Below, piece after piece: positions 1 to 9,345 of a DNA stretch of 64,000 bases. The stretch comes from Loripinus fragilis. Its lineage: Eukaryota > Mollusca > Bivalvia > Lucinida > Lucinidae. The stretch is from contig OZ026514.1 in NCBI GenBank assembly GCA_964019695.1, forward strand, positions 96,920,345-96,984,344, given 5' to 3'. Position 1 is the first letter of the stretch; each line of letters begins with the position of its first letter. Made by a program: the position numbers and the translations under genes. Below the pieces are notes generated by a model. The model saw only the letters and a program-made list of their open reading frames with translations, did not search any database and was not told the DNA's origin.

Positions 1-810
1 CGGGACCGCCAACGCACTGGACGTCCCAGGTAAATAACGTTACGTCAAGACCGCTTTTTGGTGCTAACGTCAAAACGGAATAGTTACATGTCAGCACCAA
101 AGCTGGCGTCACAACATTACAACATGTTTGGGACCAGCGTCAGCTTCCAGACAGTGTGGAATAGGCTGCTCGCCGCCTTATTGCAAGGACGTTAACCTTA
201 TGTCTGCGTTGCTCTGACGACAGTACTTCAAGTAACCGGTACAGTTGGGCAGCAGCTCATGAACAATGGAGACAGCAATGGAATAACATTTTGTTTACGG
301 GCGAATCAAGATTTACGCTTCAATTTTCTGACAGTCATGTTTGGGTATGGCGTCATGATGGAGAGCAATTTGGTGCCCCTTACGTTCTTCAATGTGATTG
401 ATTCGGTGGGGGCAGTATTATGGTATGGGGAGGGATTTCCAAGAATGCTCAGACTGACTTGGTAACTCTTGCTGGAACTCTGACAGGTATGAGATAATGT
501 CAGCATATTGTGACGCCTCATATACTCCCCTTTATTCGACGTCATCATGCCTCTATACAACAAGACAATGTGCACTGTCATACTGCAAGGTACACTACGG
601 ACTTATTGCAGAGAAACAACGTCAATGTGCTTAATTGGCCAGCCCAATTGCCAGATTTATCACCTATCGAGCACATGTGGGATATGCTAGGGCCATGCGT
701 TCATGAATGTCATGACATCAACTCCCTGGCTGATTTGTAAAGGTCGTTGCATCAGGAATGGAGGCGGATACCTGTGTATAATGTGTAATGCAGTTATGGC
801 GGCAGGTGGC
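1..810 (+). pseudogene. Tc1-like DDE transposase pseudogene, 5' part (cut by window edge, split by LTR element)
   Basis: Remnant of a cut-and-paste Tc1/mariner transposase. Reading between frames gives a DNA-binding half (RTGRPR, then RQDRFLVLTS near 25-100), the catalytic core with FTGESRFTLQFSD (about 295-335) and GGGSIMVWGGIS (about 405-445), and the C-terminal catalytic block from 555 with QQDNVHCHTA, LPDLSPIEHMWD and EWRRIPVYNV up to 790. Order and spacing match Tc1 transposases. Several frame changes and stop codons (for example TAA at 727-739 and 787-789) mean it is dead. The N-terminus lies left of the window. The last codons resume at 1530 after the LTR insertion. The family call is secure from the DDE-region motifs; the exact subfamily is not determined. 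Confidence 0.9.
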
Positions 811-983
811 TGTCGTGTCTCTATTAATTGGTATTAATAGCATTTACGTTGCGTTACGTCACGTCGATAACGTCAGGTTCATAGTAACCGCGCCATTGTT
901 TAAAATGGATGTTGTTATGTATGAATAAACACGGAAACGTCTTACTATTACTTCATTTTTTAGCTAGTTAAGCAGACATTTCA
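811..983 (+). repeat. 5' LTR of a mini LTR retrotransposon
   Basis: A 173-bp sequence starting TGTCGTGTCT and ending AGCAGACATTTCA, repeated at 1353-1524 with about 90% identity. It has TG...CA termini. It is preceded by GTGGC (806-810), which recurs right after the second LTR. Directly downstream, TTGGCGACTAGGATGG (984-999) sits where a tRNA primer-binding site belongs; TGGCGAC is a start seen in Ty3/gypsy elements. Orientation + follows from this and from the purine tract before the other LTR. Confidence 0.88.
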
Positions 984-1352
984 TTGGCGACTAGGATGGG
1001 ATAACAACTTGGCTGACCAAGTTACTCGTCAGCAAGAGGAAAACCATAATGATAACGATATCACAGGAACAAGGAGGAAATAGATGAATGAGACATAGCA
1101 CCAACCCAGAATGAGGATGCATTACATGTAGAAGAGCAGCAGCTGAGACGATCTGACAGAACATGACAGAGACGAAAACGTTTAAATGATTATATAAGGA
1201 GTTACCATACATAACTAAATGGACACATACATGTATTTAAATTTTGCATTATGATTTAATATGTGCAGATATGTTTAGTTTTTAATTTATTTCAAGTTCC
1301 AATTTGAAAATATTTTAGAACAATTTTAAAATATTTTGAAAATATGGAGGGA
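984..1352 (+). mobile_element. internal region of deleted Ty3/gypsy-like LTR element, with pol C-terminus remnant
   Basis: Only 369 bp lie between the LTRs, so gag and nearly all of pol are missing and the element cannot move alone. A short coding remnant at 1131-1214 reads EEQQLRRSDRT, stop, QRRKRLNDYIRSYHT, stop. This resembles the basic tail (RRS-R-R-P-RLxDYV type) that ends integrase in many gypsy-like elements. A purine-rich tract, GGAGGGA (1346-1352), abuts the 3' LTR as a polypurine tract should. The gypsy assignment is inferred from the tail and the primer-site form; no reverse transcriptase is present to prove it. Confidence 0.75.
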
Positions 1353-1524
1353 TGTTGTGTCCCTTATTAATTGGTATTAATAGCATTTACGTTGCGTTAC
1401 GACGTCACTCGGATAACGTCAGCTTCATAGTTACCGTGCCTTAAAACGGATGTTGTTATGTATAAATAAACACGGAAACATCTTATTACTACTCTATCTA
1501 TTAGCTAGTTAAGCAGACATTTCA
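1353..1524 (+). repeat. 3' LTR of the mini LTR retrotransposon
   Basis: Second copy of the 173-bp LTR, starting TGTTGTGTCCC and ending GACATTTCA. It is followed by GTGGC (1525-1529), identical to the 5 bp before the first LTR. This 5-bp target-site duplication shows one insertion event into the Tc1 element. The roughly 10% LTR divergence, including a small indel, suggests the insertion is not recent. Confidence 0.88.
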
Positions 1525-1545
1525 GTGGCGGACACACGTTATTAA
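1525..1545 (+). pseudogene. 3' end of the split Tc1-like transposase
   Basis: After the duplicated GTGGC the reading GAC-ACA-CGT-TAT-TAA (1531-1545) gives DTRY and a stop. The usual C-terminus of this Tc1 group ends in a similar G-H-T-R-Y peptide. Together with the GGCAGGTGGC at 801-810, this restores the expected continuity of the transposase across the LTR element. Confidence 0.7.
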
Positions 1546-2007
1546 TTATTCTTGTTATTTTAAGTGGTACCCATGTGAAGGAAAATGAGATTGTAAGTCA
1601 GAATGAAGATTTTGGATTAAATTTGTGATTTTTGTTGGAATAAATGGTTGTTCTTAAATGTGTGTAAATTTTAATATTGTCCCTTTTTCCGTAATAAATG
1701 CCGCCAAAATGAAGTAAAAATTGCTAAACATACTGTGCAAAGTATATTTTTTTTAACATTGGAACGATAGATACTAGTACTGTTTGTGTTATTATCTCTT
1801 ATTATCATATGACGTCGCGTCTGGGAGTGAAATAACGCCATGCAATAAAATCTGTAAACCACTTGGTTTATCGATTTACAGGAAACGTTATGACGTCCAT
1901 AACAACGTTGCGTACATGATGACAAAATCATAAAGTTTTTACGCCAGAAATGAGATTTCAAAGTATTGGTCATATGATAAATAGAATCTAACATTGTTGC
2001 TCTTGTA
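1546..2007. other. no gene recognised
   Basis: AT-rich sequence with no convincing exon on either strand. A 169-codon open frame on the - strand across here is made largely of the neighbouring inverted repeat and matches no family I know. Confidence 0.5.
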
Positions 2008-2105
2008 TTATTGAATTTAATAAACTCGTTTCGAAAAAGAGACAAAATGCTCGGCAAGCCTCGCATTTTATCTCTTTTCCCCAACTCGTTTAATAAATTC
2101 AATAA
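2008..2105. repeat. 98-bp inverted repeat (foldback MITE-like)
   Basis: The left arm TTATTGAATTTAATAAAC...AGAGACAAAATGC pairs with the right arm GCATTTTATCTCTTTT...TTTAATAAATTCAATAA around a short centre, CTCGGCAAGCCTC. A related sequence (AACGAGTTGAGAAAAAGAT and GGCTTGCCAAG) occurs at 48375-48470. Confidence 0.75.
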
Positions 2106-2364
2106 AACATGAGAACTCATGTAAGATCCTCTATTTAATGAAACCAGTGAAAATAATTCTGATGCTGGACATACAAACAAACATTTTGGTATATGTCACT
2201 AGATGTTGCACCGATCTGACCAGTAAAGTCCTTAAGGAGAGGACTTTTGGCCAGTCGTCTGCTGTACTATATAGCGCCAAGAAAAAATGCATCTGAAGAT
2301 GTCATCTGCTGAAGTCGTCTGCTGCAAATAATTGCCTAGCATTACTGCCAAATTAAGTATAGAA

Positions 2365-2432
2365 GCAAACAGCGCGGACCCAGAACAGACTGCTCCTATA
2401 GGAGCAGTCTGATCTGGGTCCACACTGTTTGC
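2365..2432. repeat. 68-bp near-perfect palindrome of a dispersed family
   Basis: The outer arms GCAAACAGCGCGGACCCAGA and TCTGGGTCCACACTGTTTGC flank a perfect 26-bp palindrome at 2386-2411 centred on CCTATAGG. The outer motif recurs, degenerate, near 4510, 15465, 21603, 24915-24990 and 63470, often beside 'CAGCAGACGA-AAAAGC' and 'GGGTTAA' motifs (2450-2510, 15758-15810). It looks like a palindromic MITE-type family. Confidence 0.75.
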
Positions 2433-2541
2433 CACAGAGGCTTCTTAAACATTTCAGCAGACGAGAAAAGCAGACGACTTTTGTTGTGATTGGCGCATTA
2501 AGGGTTAAATCAGTGAGAATAAACCTGTTTCCTACTTACAG

Positions 2542-2707
2542 AATGAACATACCTTCAGCTGAACTTACATCCGCATGTAACCTTGGTTGTCAGTGTGACA
2601 CCCAGAAGTTTGAACCAGTGTGTGGAAGTGACAGTGTAATGTATTTCACACCTTGTCATGCTGGCTGCAGTTATGACTACATCATTGACTATCCTCATCA
2701 CAATAAG
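2542..2707 (+). CDS. SLCO: SLCO/OATP exon 1 in window: cysteine-rich extracellular loop
   Basis: Organic anion transporting polypeptides are 12-helix plasma-membrane carriers for bile salts, hormones and other amphipathic anions. This internal exon follows the acceptor CCTACTTACAG and ends at AAG|GTATTA. It starts with one base completing a codon and ends in phase 0. The 55 codons include SACNLGCQCDTQKFEPVCG and then YFTPCHAGCSYDY, the Kazal-like cysteine pattern of the large extracellular loop between helices 9 and 10 in this family. Earlier exons, encoding roughly the first nine helices, must lie upstream of the window; none was found at 1-2541. The subfamily is not determined. Confidence 0.9.
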
Positions 2708-3344
2708 GTATTACGTATATGATGATCTCAATGCGGTTTTACTGATTAGCGATGTTTGTCCCTAACTCTTACCAATTAGCGAATATCGAAGGCTAATTTT
2801 TGTGGATTAAGCATTCATACTGATAACCGATTTTTGCCCTTAAATTTGACTGATTACTGATTTTTAGCCAAATTTTCTTGATTACTGATTTTAGAGGCAC
2901 CCCATTAAGACCCACATATATTCATTGAAACATATTTATCTAAACTTATTTTGTCAAGGTAAAATCAGATAATATCTCACGAAGTATCAAACCAAGATAC
3001 AATTATCAGCACAACAGCTTTAATATGTTAATCAAATAGACGTACAAAAATCAAAGTAAAACAAAACTTTGACCTAAACTTTGCGTGACATTACGTCATT
3101 TGTTTACATCTAATGTCACAACGATAACCTTACTCAATTCAAAATACTCTTTACATCAATTTACTAATATCAGTGCGTTGTACCGTTATTTTACCACTAA
3201 AAGAATGCTTGAGAATTGTTGCAGTTTTCATTAACTCTCATACAGAAACTTATAAAAACCAAGTCTACTGTTTTCCGCATTTGTTCTACCTTTTTAAAGG
3301 ATTAAAATTGTGTATTATTTCAAATCTTATATTGGTATTTGCAG
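2708..3344 (+). other. SLCO intron with degenerate short repeats
   Basis: Contains several imperfect repeats of an 'ACTGATTAGCGATTTTTG...' type motif (2740-2900); related text recurs at 18105-18165. No exon is seen. It ends with the acceptor TTGGTATTTGCAG. Confidence 0.6.
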
Positions 3345-3535
3345 ATCTACAACAACTGTACATGTATAACTGAAAGCCTACAACACATCAGTCCGTCAAC
3401 AGCAGTAACGGGAACAGCAAGAACTGGGATGTGTACAGGAACATGTGATGTGATATATTTATTCATCATGTTATTATTTCTTGGAATGCTTATGACCTTT
3501 ACGACTGTGACTCCTGCATCTATGGCTATTCTCAG
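3345..3535 (+). CDS. SLCO: SLCO/OATP exon 2 in window: end of loop and helix 10
   Basis: Phase-0 start after TATTTGCAG, and donor CTCAG|GTAATG leaving two bases of a codon. It encodes IYNNCTCITESLQHIS, completing the loop cysteines, then MCTGTC and a hydrophobic span (VIYLFIMLLFLGMLMTF) followed by TVTPASMAILR. In the OATP family this region is the end of the Kazal-like loop and transmembrane helix 10. It joins in frame to the exons on both sides. Confidence 0.9.
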
Positions 3536-3570
3536 GTAATGCTTTCACCCTTTTTCAGACCAATGGAATT

Positions 3571-4395
3571 TTTGTCCCCCGCCTTTTCGAAGAAAAGCGG
3601 AGGGACATAGTTTTCGGCATTCCGTCCTTCCGTCCTTCCGTCCCCCTAATATAGTAGGTACCTTGTGTGCGCAACTCCTCCTACAGTTTTATGCCGATTC
3701 TTTCGAAACTTTACAGATGTTTTAGTCATGGTCTGAAGATATGCATGTGGTTTGGATATTATCCTGAGATTATTTTTTGTCACTTTTTTCGCAATTTGAA
3801 CTTAGTCATTTTTAGGCGTTTTTACTATCAAAGTGAAAAGATAGTGGGTACCTTGTGTGCCCAACTCCTCCTACAGTTTTATATCGATTCTTTTGAAACT
3901 TCACAGGTGTTTTGTACATGGTCTGAAGATATGCATGTGGTTTGGATATATTCCTCAGATTATTTTTTAACACTTTTTCCGCCAGTTGAACTTAGCCATT
4001 TTTCTGACATTTTTACTATCAAAGTGAATGGATAGTGGGTACCTTGTGTGCGCATCTCCTCCTACAGTTTTATATTGATTCTTTTGAAACTTCACAGGTG
4101 TTTTGGACATGGTCTGAAGATATGCATGTGGTTTGGATATAATCCTCAAATTATTTTTTATCACTTTTTCTGCTATTTTAACTTAGGCATTTTTCTGGCG
4201 TTTTTACTGTCAAAGTTAATGGATACTGGGTACCTTGTGTGCGCAACTCCTCCTACAGTTTTATGCCGATTCTTTTGAAACTTTACAGATGTTTTTGTCA
4301 TGATCTGAAGATCACTTTTTCTGCTATTTTAACTTAGGCATTTTTCTGGCGTTTTTACTGTCATAAACAATAATGGCGGGGGACATAAATTCTCT
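3571..4395 (+). mobile_element. non-autonomous element with four ~190-bp tandem repeats, in SLCO intron
   Basis: Bounded by inverted motifs: TTTGTCCCCCGCC (3571-3583, with AAGCGGAGGGACATA just inside) and GGCGGGGGACATAAAT (4376-4391). After a short CCGTCCTT microsatellite come tandem units starting GTACCTTGTGTGCGCA at 3658, 3848, 4039 and 4230 (spacing 190, 191, 191). The last is internally shortened. It is non-coding; the open frames inside are shadows of the repeats. Confidence 0.8.
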
Positions 4396-4992
4396 GAATT
4401 TGCTTGTTTCATAAAGCTACATACAATAAAGTCAGGATGGTCAATTGTATAAATTGAGGGGTCACAGGTTGTAATTTTCAGAAAATATTTTACTTCTGTC
4501 ACTGATTATCAATTTTGTCTTAGCAAGCAGTGCAGACTCTTGATAAAATGTATGCAAAAGTGCCAGTTTAGGGGTTTCCAGTCTACAAAGGCTTAATATC
4601 AGTTCACAAAATCACAATATCATAAACAAAGTAAAATGAGCCATGGCATATGATTTCCTACAATGTGACATTTCGACAAGTGTAGACTCAGAAGAGGCTG
4701 TGCTGTCTCCTTTTAAACTTAAAACCTCCAAATTATGTTCAGTCAGTAGCTTAACACTCATAAAATATTCAAGCTACAGTCAAAGGCTCTGTAGTGATCA
4801 GATTGCGTGTATGCGCATGCTGATCTGAGGCTTTACTGGTTGCACATACCACATTGTTGGAAATCTCATGTCTCAGCTAAATGGTCTTTGTACATAACTT
4901 AACAAAAATCTAAAATGCAGATATCACAGTAGATTTGCATTCAATAATACCTACTAATAAGTGTCTCATCACAAGAAACTCTGTCTTTGGGT
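4396..4992. other. SLCO intron: fragments of dispersed palindromic repeats
   Basis: Holds degenerate pieces of the 'AGCAAACAGTGTAGAC' family (4510-4590) and of a 'GATCAG...GCATGCTGATCTGA' palindromic family (4795-4870, also at 7795-7860). No exon seen. Confidence 0.5.
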
Positions 4993-5312
4993 CTTATCTG
5001 AAATAAGGGTGAGGTTGGTACCATAAAACTAGTTTAAGACCTCCAGTAAAAATATTTTTTACTGATTGTTCCAAGGCGGTGTTTCTTTTGTGGGTCATTT
5101 TTGTTATTTATGTTTCGCGTTTGTCATGCTTTCTTGTCTGTTCATTGCAGCCTTGTGGTCACCTGTTGGGAAAGGGCTAGCCTCTTGGCTTTCTTGTGTG
5201 TGATTTTTACTTTCTTTTTGACTCTTTCCCATGTGGTGTCCAGGGTCAGGTGTGGATTTTCTTATTCCTCAACCAAAGCATATGTATTCTACTCAAAAGA
5301 ACCATCTCAATG
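4993..5312 (+). mobile_element. Penelope-like element 3' end, subfamily A
   Basis: Matches, in + orientation, the 3' untranslated part of the copies at 31140-31895 (- strand), 52915-53272 (+) and 60488-60737 (-). Landmarks are TAAGGGTGAGGTTGG, 'TTTTTTACTGATTGTTCCAAGGCGG', 'GGGAAAGGGCTAGCCTCTTGG' and 'CAGGGTCAGGTGTGG'. The 31-kb copy carries reverse-transcriptase C-terminal codons next to this tail, which identifies the family. This copy is tail only. Confidence 0.7.
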
Positions 5313-6107
5313 AGACAGTTATTAAGCACCCAAAACATATGTTAAAACTAATGGGTAAAAAATTATTTACAATTTTGGGAGTAAAAATTGTGTATATCTA
5401 AACCTATGTTTTACGATTGCACCAATCAATCACATTAACTCCATTAAGTTTTGTGATAAAGACAGGGGCTTTTTAAGTTATTTTAGTATTTATTATGATA
5501 GTCAAGAAAAATAAATAAACGTTTGACTCCCATAGTCAAGATATATTTTAATGACCATTCTTGCATAAATACCTATTGGTATAGCTGTTTAACCCATTGT
5601 CAAATAAACCCAAATCCATGTTAAAATCAGAAGTTTCACGTGCTGTTTAAACATGGTTGTAAACTTTAAAATACGTCAAATAAGCCCTGATTTATTTGCA
5701 TGAAGTTATATAAGAAAAGATGCGGACTGGACTGATCATTTTGCCAATGTTTTTGTTCATGAAAATACTGCGTATGGATATGACGTTGTGATGACGTTTG
5801 ACAGTTCACAGCTGATGCCATTTTGTTTAGAGAAATCTAGCGTACAAAAAGGGATATTTTTATGTTTTAGCAGCGTTTTCAGTGCAAATTTGGTTGGAAG
5901 CAGGTATAATATGCAAGAATAACGACCATCACACATGTTTGTTTGATTTCATTAACCCTTGCCGGGTCCCTCAGGAGATATTTACTCGGCCTATCAGCCT
6001 CTTGTTCAAATAGCTACCTCGGGATCCAGCAAGTGTTAATGCATGAAAAAAACATGTGTGATCCCTATATTTATTTACATTGTAGTCTATGTGTTTTCCA
6101 TCAACAG
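5313..6107 (+). other. SLCO intron, no other feature recognised
   Basis: AT-rich intronic DNA ending in the acceptor TTTTCCATCAACAG. Nothing else was identified. Confidence 0.5.
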
Positions 6108-6172
6108 GTGTGTACCAGATGAATTGAGGGCGTTAGGACTTGGCCTCCAATGGGTTTGTTTGCGTCTCTTGG
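6108..6172 (+). CDS. SLCO: SLCO/OATP exon 3 in window: conserved RCVPDELRALGLG segment
   Basis: A 65-bp exon between CATCAACAG and G|GTAAGAAG. Its first base completes the AG carried from the previous exon (Arg), and it ends with one base of the next codon. It encodes CVPDELRALGLGLQWVCLRLLG, matching the family segment 'VP-E-R--ALG-QW---R-LG' that leads into helix 11. The phase match on both sides is strong evidence that this small exon is real. Confidence 0.92.
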
Positions 6173-7071
6173 GTAAGAAGAAAATAAGACCTTATTATTG
6201 TTTGTTGACACTTTTACCACCTTTAGCATAAACTATCTCTTTATGTTCAAAGTCTACACTGATTAAGGTGGTTTTCCATATGTACAAGAGATAATCCACT
6301 CCCTAAAACTTGTAGACTATCTCCACGTACATGCGGACAACCCATGGTATAACAATTACATGTACTTAATATCTGATTAGGTGAAAGAAGTATTTCAAGA
6401 AGATGTGGATAAAACATATAGCCACAGCGTTCTACCATTTAACTATCAAGCTTTTTTCTCAGAGTATGTGCATGGCACCTAAATTGACATTTCCCCAGAG
6501 GATATTTTTATATGAATAAATGAAATTTTCAAATGTGAAACTCTGAAGGCGTAAGTCTTAGACACTTCATAACTCATTAAATGCGTAAATTCCAAAATAG
6601 CTGGGACATTGATGCTGTCTTAGTCATTTGGCCAGCGTAGATAAAAGACATACATTTGATTTAAAAAGGTTTCAATAAACTATTTCAATAATTTATGTTA
6701 ATGATTGCCCTATTCTTATTCCAACAGTTTTCATCTATCAATTAAGGTAATATATTTTCTCTTATTAACATGAAGTTTGAATTTGTGATAAGTTGGTCCT
6801 TTTACAGAACAAATAAATTATTATATTAATGACAATTACAAATACATCGTGCGAACATAAAATACCTATCACATAGGGACAGTCCTTTGATTTATCATAG
6901 CGTACAGGTCACTACATTTTGTTAGATAATATTAATTTATTATTTCTGAAACCCCCGTTATCTTCTTCCAATGTATCCTGAATTTGCGTAAATTTACGAG
7001 TTATAAGTATAATGTTATAAAGTTCCAAGTTATGGGTTGTCAACAACTTTGGTAACTCTATATATATGTAA
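6173..7071 (+). other. SLCO intron, no other feature recognised
   Basis: AT-rich intronic DNA; nothing recognised on either strand. Confidence 0.5.
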
Positions 7072-7205
7072 GCGAGTATGACCAGCAAATGTTACAATCA
7101 CACACTGCAGACCAACCCATGGCACCCTGAGGACGAGATAATAAAAGAAAGGAAGAATGCAAAGATCAGGAATTGATACAATCAAGTACCACACTGGACT
7201 CCGGA
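7072..7205 (-). mobile_element. Penelope-like 3'-terminal fragments (two subfamily ends joined)
   Basis: On the - strand, 7072-7130 resembles the terminal module of subfamilies B/C ('GCGAGTATGACCAGCAAATG' and 'CACACTGCAGACCAACCCATGGCAC'). 7155-7205 resembles the terminal module of subfamily A ('AATGCAAAGATCAGGAATTGATAC' and 'AATCAAGTACCACAC'). They lie back to back with a short GA-rich link. Confidence 0.55.
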
Positions 7206-7901
7206 AACCTAGTCCCTTAATTGACTCTTCAAAGATTTCTTAAACAATAATACAACATGTATAAAAAAATAAAGCCAAGGATGCGTGCTACTTGATGATA
7301 CACTTTATTGGAAGAGATAAAATTCCTAAAAAATCAAATCAAAGGGATTACTTGAGCCATGAAATGGCAAAACCAACACAATGAGTGCGCCTAGTGCAAT
7401 CTCAGATCAGCCAGAGAATCCCATATGATCAGTCTTAACAGCGGATTATTAAGAACCCATGCTTTCTACATGCAGTCACCGACTGATGACCAGACCATGC
7501 ACGGATCCCAAAAGTTTTGTCAGAGGGGGTCCAACTTTGACAACATTCATTTTATTTTTAGTTGATGAGAGTATCCAAATACCACTATAAGCGGGCCATG
7601 TTTGGCCCACCAGCGAAACGCCATTTAAATGGCATTTCGCGGGCGTGCAGATGATTGCCCAATATTGAATGCTGGCTTGGTAGCTTTATGATAGTACAGG
7701 GGACCCGGATCAGTATTGCTAAGAAACACTTTATTTTTGTGATTTTTCAGGGGGAGGGGTCCAGACCCCTCTGTCCCCACTTCTGGATCCGAGCATGCAA
7801 GACTGAGCTAATGCCTAGGCTGATCTGAGTCTGCTTGTGATGCACAGCCACATTGTGGTTTTGAAATTTTACATAAACTTAAAGCTAGAGATTAAAAAGC
7901 G
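7206..7901. other. SLCO intron, no gene recognised
   Basis: Includes one degenerate copy of the 'GCTGATCTGAG...CACATTGTGG' dispersed repeat near 7795-7860. Otherwise nothing recognised. Confidence 0.5.
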
Positions 7902-8048
7902 ACCAGTTTGTCTACTAATGATTTTTCTAGTCTTTGCACTACTTTACCTCATAATTTGATTAAAGATAAACTTATTGATTTTATTGAAAGAACCTTCAAT
8001 AGAGAAGGCTCTCCTTACCTTTCATGTAACGACAGAAACGCTTTTGCC
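7902..8048 (+). mobile_element. Penelope-like reverse transcriptase fragment in last SLCO intron
   Basis: Encodes LSTNDFSSLCTTLPHNLI then IERTFNREGSPYLSCNDRN, nearly the same as residues in the reverse transcriptase at 50811-50940 (YDFSTLYTTLPHNLI and FNREGSLYLACNDKN). The fragment is cut at both ends, with no tail. It is in frame with the SLCO exon starting at 8092, so a naive ORF call fuses the two into a chimeric 170-residue protein. The acceptor TTATATTTCAG at 8081-8091 separates them. Confidence 0.88.
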
Positions 8049-8091
8049 CTCTTTCTTACTTTTCTCATGTCAGGGCTTGTTTATATTTCAG

Positions 8092-8420
8092 GAACAATTC
8101 CAGGACCAGTTCTTACAGGCGTAGTAATAGACAGTGCCTGTGCGTTGTGGCAAGATCTATGTGGGTCACAGGGCACCTGCTGGTTCTATGATCGTTTCGA
8201 GATGAGTTGGCGTTTGTTTGTATGGTGGATTGCTGTTAAAATGTTCAGTGCCTCAATGTTTTTACTTTCTAGTAAATTCTATAATGCTCCAGAGGTAAAC
8301 ACAGATGATATGGCAGATACAGATATTACTATAGTGACAGCACACACAAATGATTCGGAACCTAACCTAAGTGAGAAAAGAAATGGATATCACGAACCTA
8401 TTCCTGAATCTAAATTATAG
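8092..8420 (+). CDS. SLCO: SLCO/OATP terminal coding exon: helices 11-12 and C-terminal tail
   Basis: Follows the acceptor TTATATTTCAG; its first two bases complete the Gly codon begun in the previous exon, giving LLG-TIPGPVLTGVVID. It continues with SACALWQDLCGSQGTCWFYD (the usual short cysteine loop after helix 11). Next come a final hydrophobic stretch, WRLFVWWIAVKMFSASMFLL (helix 12), and a hydrophilic tail of about 60 residues rich in D, T, E and N, ending ESKL at TAG 8418-8420. Features and order match the C-terminus of OATPs. No AATAAA is obvious within about 150 bp downstream, so the polyadenylation site is not placed. Confidence 0.92.
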
Positions 8421-8620
8421 AGCTACATGTAAACTGAAATGGTAAAGGCGTTAATATAAACTAAATATGCACAGGATTTATATGTTTTGTACTTTCTGCA
8501 AGTGTACAACAGCAAAAGCTTCTAAAGTTTAGAATTATCGAAATATATTTCCTCGTTTCAAAGTTCGAAAAAACATTAGCTGGAAGTAATACTGTCTTGT
8601 CATTGTAAACTAACAAACAA

Positions 8621-8942
8621 ATTAGTGAATATGACCAGGAAATGTCACATTCACAAACTGCATAACAACCCAGGCCACCATGAGGAAAAGTCAAAGAGCA
8701 ATAACAGCCACATGCGATCAAGATCATAAAAATCAAGCAACCAGCTCTCTGTTCCCCAGCAACATAATCGCAAAGCTAAAAAGGCTACAAGGTACCGCAC
8801 AACAAAACCAGTACCTGACACATAACCCACAAAAGCTATAAGAGAACACTTAAAAAATAATGAACAACAACAGAACTATCGTCTAAGAATGGACATGCAG
8901 TAGCCAAAGCTACTGGCTAAATCATCGCCCTAGATTGTGCAG
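8621..8942 (-). mobile_element. Penelope-like 3' end, subfamily B, - strand copy
   Basis: Diverged copy of the subfamily B tail (AGTGAATATGACCAGGAAATG at its 3' terminus, then 'CAACCAGCTCTC' and 'AACAACAACAGAAC'). It stands head to head with the + strand copy that follows, leaving an inverted pair with a short centre around 8940-8955. Confidence 0.75.
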
Positions 8943-8949
8943 TTTTTAG

Positions 8950-9345
8950 TTAGATGGCCTCCATGCGAGATGAACATTTCTTGTACTTCAACAACAGCAG
9001 AATCTAGGGCGAAGATTTGGTACCAGTAAAATACATTTAAGCCCCCCGGTGGCTTAGGCTGCTGTCGGTTCTAAGGCGGTGGTTCTGTTGTTGTTGACTT
9101 TTTGTTTATTGTTACTTCCATTGTGGGAGTCTGTAATTGTTCTATGTTTTGTTGTACGTTACTTTATGTCCATTCTAGTATTGCAATCATCTTGATGGGG
9201 AAGAGAGAGCTGGTTGCTTTGCTTAATTTGTCTTCCTGGTGTCTCGTGATGGTTGAGCTGCTCGTCCTCTCGGTGCCATGATGGGGTTATCTGCAGTTTG
9301 TGATTGTGGTATTTCCTGATCATACTCACTTACTATTTTTAAACG
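8950..9345 (+). mobile_element. Penelope-like 3' end, subfamily B, + strand copy
   Basis: Runs from GATGGCCTCCATGCGAG through 'GGGCGAAGATTTGGTACCAG', 'TAAGCCCCCCGGTGGCTTAG' and 'TCTTGATGGGGAAGAGAGAG' to the terminal 'TTTCCTGATCATACTCACTT'. It matches 52035-52440 downstream of the decayed reverse transcriptase. Confidence 0.85.

Noticed and set aside
3667..4278. Related + strand frames with 'CMWFGY' repeats
   Set aside because: Shadows of the four 190-bp tandem repeats in the SLCO intron.
7908..8420. A single 170-codon gene starting MSTNDFSSLCTTL
   Set aside because: Its first ~47 codons are a Penelope RT fragment and the rest is the SLCO terminal exon, separated by a good splice acceptor (TTATATTTCAG). 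It is an accidental in-frame fusion.
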